Both the position numbers and the translations under genes were made by a program. Positions 47,801 through 59,800 of a DNA stretch of 64,000 nucleotides are shown one piece after another (position 1 is the stretch's first letter; every line of letters begins with the position of its first letter). The notes under the pieces were generated by a model, which was given only the letters and a program-made list of their open reading frames with translations, made no database searches and had not been told where the DNA came from. The stretch is taken from the NCBI GenBank assembly GCA_035079385.1, contig JAVHKY010000030.1:7665001-7729000 (forward strand). Direction: 5' to 3'. The stretch is from Aspidiotus rigidus. Lineage: Eukaryota > Arthropoda > Insecta > Hemiptera > Diaspididae.

Positions 47801-50800
47801 TTTTTTCTTCAATGAAAATCTACTTCTTCTTCTTGCACATCTGTATGTGAATGGCACACAGGTTTCGAGTAAACCATAGCGTGATTCTGCATTTGCCTGT
47901 TCCATTCCAGGTCCATCTTCTTCTTCATGACAGTGGTTGCAAATGCAGACACCTGGTTTCATGCTTCTTCGGAACCTAGCATGGTAGCTACCAGGCTACT
48001 CGGAGCAAGCGCTTCATCTACCTCAATCTATTGAACAGACCAGCTTAGCTTGCCCCGCTAAGGCAGCTCCGCGCCTCACACACAAATAAGCTGTGCTGTG
48101 GTCCATCATCCTATCCTATCCTGGTTGCAGTGCGAACACGGTGTCTACCGACAATAATACTAAGATATTCATTCCATAATGCTGGAAGAGTATGAAAGGA
48201 TTATATTTTTTGAGGGAAGAGGCGCTGTCTAGTAGTCCTATTTTTGAGTCATTTTTCGTCTGTAAAGGCCCACGGAGCTCAAGATTATTTCGAGTCTCCT
48301 CTATAGAGCCGAAAACTTTTTGTACCCAAGTCATCTTTCCTCTATGATGAGAGTTTAAAATTATCACATCCCTCATCTACGTGGGTTAAAAGCTCGCACA
48401 ATAAGATTTGAGCATAAACCTGTCCAAGTCCTTCTTGTACCAGGATTCCCCGCTCGAAAAGTTTTGGTGCGCCTTCGTTCATTGAGATTGAAGAAGAGTT
48501 CTTTGATGACGTCACTTCTGAGCCCATAATTTTTCTCAGCCCCTTTTTACCGACGTTAAGAACTCCCTCATTTCTACCAGGATTTAGTTTACAAAATTCA
48601 CTTAATTTATGACTGACGTTGCAAGCCGCGCTCATAATTCATTTGGGTTCTTGCTCTGTAAGGACTCCAGTCAAGGATTTAGATTATCCGTCAAGGTTAT
48701 CTGGACGCATTCGTTTTTGCGACGAATACATCCCCAACAAGAGTACTATGTAGCGAGTTTTTAAAAAAATTAAAAATGAAAAAAAGAAAGATTTGGTTGA
48801 TTTCAACTACCCCTACAAAGTTTATGGAAGCTTACTGATTGATTTGCATTTTTCCTTATCTGTTTCCAGATTCTAAAGTACTATTACGGAGCATCAGCGG
48901 ATTATTTAAATCGAATCAGTTAACCGCGATAATGGGTTCCTCGGGTGCTGGAAAAAGCACTCTTCTCAACGTCCTGGCTGGTTATAAGTAAGTATTATAC
49001 TCGTAATAATGATGATAATTATTATGGTAATTCCTAGTTATTGACGGTCAAAAATATTCGTATAAGATCTCAGTCCTTCACTTCCGAAGGTGGAAGAGTC
49101 CAAGTGCCAATTAAATTTCTCATGGAGAAAGGTACAGGGGTTCAAATGGGTAGAAATTGAGTGAGTACTAGAGAGTTTGTAGTTGGGATTAGGAAATATT
49201 ATTGTAGCAGGGGTTCAGTTGCTATAGAGAGAGGCTTAGAATAGGCTTAGGACGCGATGACTTGACTGACTGTGTTTGGGTATTGCAGTACAGTTCTGGC
49301 TGTATCAAACTTTTGAGAAACCAGCTTCTGGCTGAGTCTAATACAAAAGTTAAAGTATCGAGGGTTGTTAGAGGAATTTCGCTCCAATTAACTTGACCTA
49401 AAAAATACAGGAATATTGTGTCCGAAAATGAGCTGGAGACTGTTTTTGAAGTCCTGAAGATAGAGGAACGGGAGGTATTCTGTAAGTAAATGGAATATCA
49501 CCGTTTCCTTCTCTGTTTTAGGTAGAAGCGTGTGCCATGGTTTTAGGACTATGATGAGATGTTGTCGAGATTTTGTCAGAGGAGTCTTGTTATTATTCAT
49601 AAGTTTGAAAATATTATCCCTGACAATATCGGGTCACGTGACCTGGAGTACGTACTTTGAGCGGTTCGGTCTACGCCGAGCGATATCGTGGCCGTGTGGC
49701 TCGGCGATCTACTGCACGGCTCAACACGTCCTCCGCCAATGTTCAAAGGCAGCCAGTCAGAGTAGTTTGTTATTCGGAGAGCTGAAGCGTGTGGTCGATA
49801 GTATCTGGTCGGAGAGCGGTTGGTCAAATTATGATTTGTTTGCAAGCCGAAAAGCCTATCGGGCACTCGCCAAGCTCATGAGAGAAATAGCGAACTGCTG
49901 CCGTCAGCGAAGCTACGTCGAAGAAGAATGTATGCAGAGCCTTTCATTGAGGCACGTTCAAGACCAAGAGTGAGGTTACACGCTTGTTAGAGGGCCTGAG
50001 CAGTAAGCGGTAGCGTGTCACCGCGAACCAAAATTGGAGAAAAGAGGGCGGCGCGGCGTGACAGTAAAGAATGATATTTAGTACGATGTCGCGGGAAGGT
50101 AGGAGGGTCCGCTGGAAAACATACAACCCGTCCCTGCCAATAAAGAGTGATCAAGTGAAGGAAAGATTGTTGGTAGCTATATTGGTGAAGTCCCCCAGTT
50201 ATTTTTCTGAGTCCAATTTCTTAATTTTGATTCAGGATCAAATTAGAGCTTTTTTGAAATAATCGGAATGATCAACTCTAGGATATTAGAAGAAATTGAA
50301 TGATTTTTATTGAAATTTTATCATAATACCAAATTTTCTCGTAATAGAGTATAGGAACTTGAAGAGAACGAGTGGTCTTTTTCAGCCATAGAAATCGAAA
50401 GAATTTCTGATGAGTAGAAAGGTGATTGCTACCTTTAAGGTACCTGAGAAGGACACATTTTAGGTTAGGCTTGCAACTCAAAACTTGACAAATGTACGAC
50501 GCAAACCCTGAAATTGATGACAATTGATAGAAGTTTTATTTTCTCCGGAAGATGGATAATAACAATCACATTCTTTATCATTGACTGCACCATATTTTAT
50601 ATTGAATTCTTCATCCAAGCTATAAGCTCCAATTTCTTGATCGAAATGACAGTCTTCTACTCGTGTCGTACACATAATTCAACGAACATCCTCAAAATCA
50701 AGTAACGCATTTACTGCTTCAATCCCTTCAAAATTTATTGTATCCTCTGCTACGGGTCTCAAAGGTCGGAGGAACTTTAAATTAGCATAGCGGAGTGCTG

Positions 50801-53800
50801 CAGTTAGAAGCTCAAGTATCATGTCAACATGAGGGACCTCAATGTGAGCAAAGGTTGCAGCACCGATCATTTTGGTATTTTTCGCCCCTGTTGGAGGTTC
50901 CCACGTTATTTGATTTAGGTAGAATGGATTGAATGCTAATGGTGCGCAGCGAGGATTTCGTTTCGTCGAGTTTTCTTTCAAAAACATTCTAATGTCCGCG
51001 TTTTTAGCTAGTTGCGCCGCTGTCTTATTGTTGTTATCTAAAAGCTCCATATCAGCACCTTCCGAAACGAGATATTTCACGATGGTAAAATTTTCCGATG
51101 TTACTGCTTCGTGTAATGGTGTCTTACCGTTTTTATCCGCGATATTTAGATCGGCTCGCTTCGCCTCGACGAAATATTCCAAAAAATCTAGCTTCTGAAA
51201 TCTGGCGGCCAAAAATACAGCGGTGTAACCGTGTTCGTTTTTCCAGTTAACGTCTAGTTCGATTTTCTGTTCGTCTAATAAGTATTTCGGTATTTCAATG
51301 TTTCCCGTTTTAGCGCAAATGAATAAAATATTGTCTTTTTTACAATCAACTGCGGTTACGTTGGCATTGGCTTTTTCGACTAAATATTTCACTGTATCCA
51401 GCTGATTCCTTTCGGCGGCCAAAAAAATCGGTGGTTCTCCGACCTCGTTTTGCACGTTCACATCTGCGTTTCTCTCTTCGATGAAGTATTTAAGGATCTC
51501 GAGTTGGCCCTCCTCAGCAGCGATGTGAATAGCCGTCTTGGAAGAGAAAAATTTGTTCCTTTGATATAAATCTTGATTGTATTTTTCTACTAAAAACTTG
51601 ATTATATCGAAAGCACCATTCTCAACGGCCGCCAGAAAGATGGTATTGCCGAAAATGTCGACGACCTGTAGCGCAGAACCGTTTAAAGCTAGAAGATACT
51701 GCAGCATTTCTAGATTACGATTTTCGGCGGCTAAATGCGCCGCTGTTTGGTTTTTGTTATTAACTTGCCTGGCTGGAAATGAACTCCTTCCGCAAAAATA
51801 TTGTACTCCCGGTGTGCTATTTAGCGCGGCTGCCTGGAAGATATTTTCTGCACGTATCGTTTTCATTTCGAATAAGGTAGATACTTCTTCTCGGTGCGAA
51901 AATCTTTTCGAAAATGATTAGCACAATCAGTTTCATGAAATTTTGACTTATCTTCTTGATACGCTCGAATACTTTTATCGCTCTTCGGAAGTCGAGAAAA
52001 CAAGCGCGAAAGGTCACGAATAGCCGAAAACGAAAAAATTGTTGTCGTTTAATTTTTTAATTTTTTTTTTAGGTTTCAACGTTTTTGTTAGTCGTATACA
52101 TCATTTTTTCATACGATTTCCTCTGATAGAAAGAGAGCTACTTGTATGTATAGAACGATATTTATGAGGAGAATTGAGACATTAAATTTATGACATTGAA
52201 GATGAGCTGATTTCATCATCTCTGTAAAGTATTTCTTTCCTGTCCAGATATTTTTTATTTTCTTGAAAAATGTTAAATCTACTTACTTGGTTGACTCTTT
52301 GTGAACCGGCCATTGATGTTTTGTCGAGTTTTTCTTCTTCTCTGAATCTCTCTTCGTCACATTATCTTCTTTATCATTATCGATTCTGAGAATAAATAAA
52401 TGCATTAAAACTGATCTCTAAAGTCTTTATGACGTCGTATACATTTAACGTTCCTTCATTTTTATGATCATTTTCATCTCATTACAAACTTGTATTTGTA
52501 ATTTGAATAAACAAGTACCTACCTAAACTATAGAATCATGCAATTTTTACGAATCTACTATCGGACCTGCTGAAGGGCAAGAGATATAGGGGCGGCGGGA
52601 GGGAGGACTGTTGAGGTAATATTGTTTAGTAATGGGATAAATGAAAAAGGAAAAAAAAACTCCGTCAAGGAAAAAAATGGTGAACGTGATGATAGAGTTG
52701 AAAGTAAAACTAAATTTGTATGTCAAATATTATAGTCATAATGATCAAAGATTCAAGTCAAGTAATTTAATTGGAACATCCTCACGAAGGTCGTGAAATA
52801 ATCTGTATCACAATAAATAGACCTTTTATCAATTTTCTATGTCAACATTGTTGCACGTATTAAGTCCAGCTTGCCAAATTTGCATTGAAAATTTGTGTCG
52901 CTTCACGTAAGAAGGAATTTGTTTTCCATTTACAACCGTGACGAGAGATTTTGATTTAATTAAGATATTTATCCGACCGTCTCAGATATTCTTGGAATAA
53001 ACGAATATCAATTCGTCATATGTTTACTTGAACATGCGAAGATATTGCGAGCTCACGATCTGTCACAAAATCTTACTGAAGAGTGGATTCTCGAAAATTG
53101 AAATAACTGCTCAGCTCAATCGATTTATAGTGTCCTAAAACGAACTCAGGTCGACTTTTGAATGACCTCAAATGGACACCGATATGGAGTCGATATAGAC
53201 GTACAGTTGCCTTTTGCAGCATTCGGTGACTTCACTACTCGCAGAGGAGATAATTCGTCGATACGATAAACAAGGAAGTAAATTGAAATGTTCTGGCGGA
53301 GCAAAATAAATAAAGATCATTTTTTTCTTTTCCTATTTTTTATTTATTCGTTAAAACAGCCTTGCGGCTACAATTAACTTTGTTAATACATAATAATAAA
53401 AATTTTTGTGCACTGATTCTGTCCAGTGACTGGGTTGTGCCTATTTTCATTGATTTTAGATTAATCACAAGGATGCTAGACCTAGTACATGGGTTCTTTT
53501 TAATCTTCTTACATTACTACTGTTATCAAGTAGGTTTATCGCTTTACAATTTACATGAGTTTCTAATCGGTTATAGTGTTCATCTTTATGGTCTCTTTTA
53601 CGTAGCCAATTTTTATCAGAAAAAACGTCCGCCGTCTGGCTGGCCGGTAAAGCTCGAAGCTCGACAGTTTTCTGAGTCGCCTTCCTATCGTCGGTGTATA
53701 TTGCCTGAAAGACAGCCCCTTCGAGTTACTAGATTTACAAAACTTCATACACCAATTGACTTAGCCCCTTCAATGAACCAGATATGCAACGCTTCGAACA

Positions 53801-56800
53801 CCATACAACTCAGAACGCCCTTCTAAGGTATTTCAAGTCCCTCGCCTATCATATATGGCTCGGAGGTCGAATCATATATAGCTTGGAAATCGACATTTTT
53901 CCAAGTCCCCTCTTATTATAATATATTGCTCCAAAGTTCAGGCCTTTGACATCACAATATGATCACATCATAGATCTGGTACGTCGACATATTTCAGATC
54001 CCACGGGCCCCATAAAACAGGTTCCTGCCACTCCTCGTTTAACACCGTTAAAGAACCCGTGAGTCTTTTTGTAGAGCCTTTAATCGGGATTATTAAGTGG
54101 GACTAGAGGGCTAGTCGCGTGTTTTAACGTAAACATAACGTTTTCAAACTTGTTTGTATTAATTGCTAAACCACTTTTCTAGTTTTGTCAGATAATTTTG
54201 TAGGTTCTTTATGCTGTGAGATGACATCTATCTGTTGCAAGTATGGCTGTATCATCCGCAAAGGTATACAGATTGTAGAGTCTCTGTGGTTGGTGAATTG
54301 AATGTATACAAGAGCATTTTTAATGTCTCTTTATAGTTGCTCGATCCAGCTTCCAGTTAAGACAAAATAATTTTCGATAGTGGATAAAGGCATAGTAAAG
54401 ACTCAACCAGCTTAAACCTCATTGTGACGTCTAGTATACACATATTTTAAGCTAACTAACTTTTGGGGACTCACTCGCTCCGCTCGTTCGCCTTCATTTT
54501 TGTTCTGATATTATAAGCTAACTATTCTAGATTAAGTCAAAGATTTTTCGCAAATTTTCTGGGGAAGGGAGATCAACTCAGATTTGGAGCCGTAGATTTC
54601 CAATGGATGGCTGGGGTACCGATACCAGTAAAGACATCAAAAAGAGGTAACCCAGTCCCAAACTTGCGAATTTTCGATAGCGGAAAATACACCAACCAGG
54701 TTAAACCGTTTTGTGACGTTATAATCATCCGTTTAGTCTGCTTGTGACATCATCAAGTTTGTGAATTTCTATTCTAGGCCTCGTTTCAAACTAGTATATC
54801 ACAATTACGGGTTGTTCAAATCTAGTTTAAGCCTAGTTTACTGCTTGTATAGCCTAATACTGGTATGGTAGATCCAGTTTAGACCTAATAGGCCATTTAA
54901 GCCTAATTTACAGCAAGTACTTATAGCCTCATATATTGTATGCTAAAACTCGGAAACTCAAACTCGGCCTTGCAGATTCCTGGATTGGGTAGCGGGTTCA
55001 TGATTCCAAGTCCATCAACCGGGGTGCGGGGGGCAGTGGATTTGTAGGACTTCCCGTCGATTACAAGTCCTCAATTCCCGTATTTATCGATTTTTGTAAA
55101 AAATACTTGAAAATTGCGGTTTTTACCAGAATACTCAAAGTCTGAGAGGGGCTGAATTGATCCATTTTCTCAGACCTATATCAATATTTTTTTTCAATAA
55201 TGCGAGAACATCGATAGTCATTTGTTTTCTTAAACACTTACTCTTTTCGTGCTAATTCCAAGCACCTCTATCACTATCCAATCCATACTATTTTGTTGTT
55301 CTCACAAACTTCCGTATTTACCGAAAAATATTTTTCCATTCATTGTATTGCAATTCCCGCCAGTGAAAAATTTTTCAACTCGAATGCTTACTCATACGAG
55401 TAAATGAACTCTGTACCGGAGCTCGACCTTCGACAATATTATTTTTCGACTAAGAATTCTCGTAAACGCGTAATCAACTGGCTCCAGCATCTGTGTCGTA
55501 ACGTGTTATGGAAAATTTTCATCTGATCTTGACCGTGTAATACCATTTACCAAATTCACGTTTATTCGCTGCTATTTTTCGTTTCTGTCGACCACACATA
55601 AGTGTACCTGCCCATACGTACTGTGGGTTTGTCCAAATTTACGTGGTACTATAAGTCGAGCCATTCGATAGCCTCAAGTTTATGTCGGTGAAAGCATGCG
55701 AACTAGTTGATAAGTGCTTCGGTCGTCATGTTTTCGGCTAAAACAGGTTATTTATGAATTTGAAAGTCTCCATCAAGGAGGGCTTCCAAGAGAGTGCGGC
55801 CAGTTTGAGCTGTAGAAAGGATTTTACAGAAATTGTTAGCAATCTTTGAAAACACTGAAGTCATTGCTGTTCGTATATGAATTTTTTGACGCCTCATGAT
55901 GTACAGTACATACTTATGGGTATGGTTAGGTTAGGAAATAAAATCATTTTTCACATAGGCATTTTGAAGTCTTCAATCAAGTTAAAGTCCATCATCTTGA
56001 TAGCTCAGGAAAGGAAATTTCTCCAAGTCCCCTCCCTCTATAACATTTTCTAAATGGCAATTTGTCGGTCACCTACTCCTTCTCTTAAGTTAACACTCCT
56101 TCGAGTTCTCTATACTCTTATGTTCTTTTTCTTTGGATAAATATTAAAATTAAAGAGGAGGAGGGAATTATGAAAGCCGTTTTCCGAAGGGAGATTTAAC
56201 GTGATGTGACCTCATTCTTTGCCACCCTCGAGATTGATTTGTGGGATCCACGGTCCCGGTTTGTGAACTAGTACCCACCCACGCAATACTGTGATATTTT
56301 ATTTTGTATAATTTCTACAGCGTAGGTGTACTTGTAATTGCATATATTTCAAATTTCTTGTATTTTATGTTTTCAGAACTGGAAATTCAAATGGTAATAT
56401 ATTGATTAATGGGTATCCGCGGAATCTTGAAAAATTCCGTAAACTTTCGCGTTATATCATGCAAGAAGATCTCCTGCAACCGAAGATGACAGTATTTGAA
56501 AATATGAAAATTGCATCTTACTTAAAATTGGGAACCACTGTCTCTGGGCGTGAAAAATATCAAAAGGTGAGCCACAATCGTCATTTTTAATGTCATATCT
56601 TCATCCATTTTTCTCATTATGGTCGTGATCAAACGTTCGTCTTCCAAAAAATGTTATTTCTTTGATTTTCCCAAAAGAGAACCTATTATATGAGGCATTA
56701 TTCGGGAAAAACGTTGGATAAATTCTCAAAAGATACCTTCAGTTCCTCAAGGGAGAACGACGCCTGAGCTGTAAATACATATGAACAAGGAATTGTGGTT

Positions 56801-59800
56801 TCAAAGAAGGGAGGTTCTGACTTGGTTAAGAGCAGAGAAATCTCGACTTCTGAGCTTTTTATCAAGGAGCAGACTTATATAAATTCTGACTATTTAGCTA
56901 CCTCTATAAATAGGTGACGGAGGAGAAGTAAATAGAAGAGGAGAATGAATTGAAAAAAACTCCACCATCTTGCTATATGGAAGGGGGATTTGGAAGAATC
57001 TCTTCCAACCTGTATGGAGAGGGGGGAGTTTACAACTTTGGAGATGAATAAAAAGGGGAAAGAAATTGAAAAATTCCGACCATTGATCTGTGCGCATTGA
57101 CGAGGAGGGGATTCAGGAAAATGTCGACCTTTAAGCTATATGGGCTTATATAAATCCGATCATTCAGTTATATCATAGATCTAGACAGGTACTTAGAAAC
57201 CTTGGACCACCAGGATATTCGGACCAGAAGAACTTGGAAGAAAACGACCATCGAGTGAAGTGTGGTTTCGAAGGGAGAGGGAGTAACCGACCTAATCTAG
57301 GGACTTATGAATTCTAAGCGATATGAGCACCAATATTTTTAAAATAAATTTTGACTTTCTCAAATAATGGCTCCTAATCGACTGCAATGGCCCGTACAAG
57401 AGGATTCCCGCTGACATCAATTAATGAAAGAGACCCCGTTAGCACAGAAGAGTTTTTTGTTTAGAAAAATAGCTCCTTGTCCTTCGTAAGGAGGTTAGAC
57501 AATTTTTCTTCATCGCTTTTTCAATACAGTTATCAAACTGTCTGTCTCAAGGGTAATCTATTTATTATTTTTTTATAGATTAATGATATCATGGATCTAT
57601 TGAGACTGAAGAAGACCAGAGACACGATGACCAGCTGTCTGTCTGGTGGAGAGAAAAAACGCCTCTCTATTGCTCTTGAACTGATCAACGATCCTCCCGT
57701 AATATTCTTAGATGAACCCACCACGTAAGTTTTGAAGAAGCAGCGCGTATTTTAGGTGGGTAGCTTGACTGTATCTGATTAGACAAAGTTTTTCTTTCTT
57801 TTGACCAGTGGTTTAGATGATGTGGCCAGCGCACAGTGTATTTCGCTCCTGAAGACGATCGCAAATGACGGAAGAACCGTAATATGTTCCATTCATACGC
57901 CTAGTGCCAGGATATTTTCGACGTTTGATCACGTTTACATCATGGCTGATGGGCAGTGTGCATACGCGGGTCTAGGCGAAGATGTAGTTTCGTTCCTATC
58001 GACATTCAATTTAAACTGTCCGACTCATTACAACCCAGCTGATTTTGGTGAGTCAAGACACTGCCTGATCAAAGGTCAAAATGAATGACGGCTCTTCAAT
58101 CACAGGCTGTGATAATTAGCCGAACCTTCTACTTCTTAATTTCCCCTTAATCGAACAAACTATGTCTGACCGCATGAAGATTTGATAATGATGAATCTAT
58201 CGGTCTTATTTAATTGATACAGGCTTCATTGGCGTGTAGAAATTCGCAGTGAATGCTATACTAAAATAAAATGATCTAAACAAAGAAAACCTGTTGCTGT
58301 TGGTATTATTACATAGAACTTTTTTGATTGGTACCGAGAAAATATCCCGGAGGTTTCATGGATCTTTAAATTCTAATTTACGAAAATTTACCAGAATAGT
58401 AAAATTTTGAGTAATTTTGGTTAATGAAAAAATTCAATCAGAAGACGGCTCAATATTGCTGCGTTCTGATTTTTTTCCGAAAAATGCTAGTTAATTCTCT
58501 CCCTTGAGATAGAAGGAACTTAATTTGGAAATAAAATAAGGGTGAGATCGATTAGAATTTTTTCCGGACTACAAGTGTTTCGTTGCCAAAAAATTATGAA
58601 TAACATAGTCTCCTTCTCGTGTCTCTCACCTATTTGGTTGTGTTGAATTTCCTTTTCCCTTAAATCTTTTTTCTAAATGTTTGCGGTAACTCGCATAGTT
58701 ATTATTTTCGTTGAAATTCATTGCTGATCACATATTCTGAACATCCGTCAGAAAATCGGCTATGAAATAATTTATTCTCGTATTTTGTTTGCTCATTGTG
58801 ACAGTCATTGAAGTATTGAATCGTGAATACGGCGACCATACCGAAAGAATGATTATGGCTGTGGAAAATGGTCGGTGTTATCGATGGAATAAACCTGTCA
58901 CGTATTATAAGAATAATAATGATATCAAAAGTTACGAAAGTAAGTACTATTCGTGTAAACACGACAAGTTTCTTCTGTTGGTTTTTTTCTACGAAGATTG
59001 CGGAACAATGTCCTTAGATGTAGAAAACTATAGCGAACGAATGACTTTTTTTTTTTTTTTTGACTCTTCCCCTTACTGAATTTGGTTGTTTTTTTATTTG
59101 TGATTTCGTTATATAAACTCAACTTTTTGATTGACCTTTTTTACCTTGTCCCTTCTACTACGCAGTTTCTCTTTCTCTTCCTTGAAATCATGAGCTAGTT
59201 TTAAAATTTTCTCAATAATATTTTTGCTCACCTGGTCAAATTTTAATCACATTTTTTGGCTATTCGTAACTAATCCAAAGTGGTTATTAACCGAATTGTG
59301 CAAAAGCAAACATTTCCCCCTACAGATTTGTAAATTTCAACATTATATAATTTTTATTTTATTTTACAAACTTTATAACACTGTAGGTCGACTTGTACTA
59401 CAAATGCTTACAACTATGTATTGTACATCTCCCTTCCTTACCTTTATTGTATAGGCAACACAATGAACTGCTCTAAAACCATGTGCATGAGCCTCAGGTT
59501 CTAGGCCTCTACACGTGCTATATTATGATGATAATGATAGTACGATGCTTTATTTCAATTTGTTTCGTTTTTCAGACTACCAACACTCATTAGAAAATCA
59601 AGATGAGTTTTCTAAGCATTTATATAATTTCAATAGTTCCGGTTGGTTACAATTCAATATTTTGATATACAGAATGCTCATACAAATGTGGCATGACAGA
59701 GTAAGTAAAAATAATTATCGACTGCATTTGGTCATTAATTATTTTAAGCAATGCCGACGTGGAGGGGAAACTCTAAAAGCTCTCAATAGACTTTTACTTT

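Larger units (their letters stand above)
32873..48869 (+). other. ABCG intron 1 (16.0 kb)
   Basis: Donor GTAAGT, acceptor TGTTTCCAG. It is filled with family 1, family B, MITEs, hammerhead-like inserts and a LINE fragment, each listed separately. Stretches without any recognised content are 34,000-35,120, 38,380-40,830, 43,571-45,065 and 45,530-46,980; in these I see no supported exon. Confidence 0.85.
48988..56376 (+). other. ABCG intron 2 (7.4 kb), hosts the antisense ankyrin gene
   Basis: Donor GTAAGT, acceptor TGTTTTCAG. Contains a LINE-like fragment, the ankyrin gene on the opposite strand, and family 1, family B and TCGA repeats. The stretches 52,020-53,125 and 55,060-56,376 show nothing I can name. 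Confidence 0.85.

Noticed and set aside
50929..51921. Plus-strand frames of 89 and 114 codons over the ankyrin gene
   Set aside because: They are reverse shadows of the ankyrin coding sequence.
57533..57724. Minus-strand frame over ABCG exon 4
   Set aside because: It is the antisense shadow of the signature/Walker B exon.
58702..58962. Minus-strand 86-codon frame
   Set aside because: It overlaps ABCG exon 6 in reverse and has no motif.
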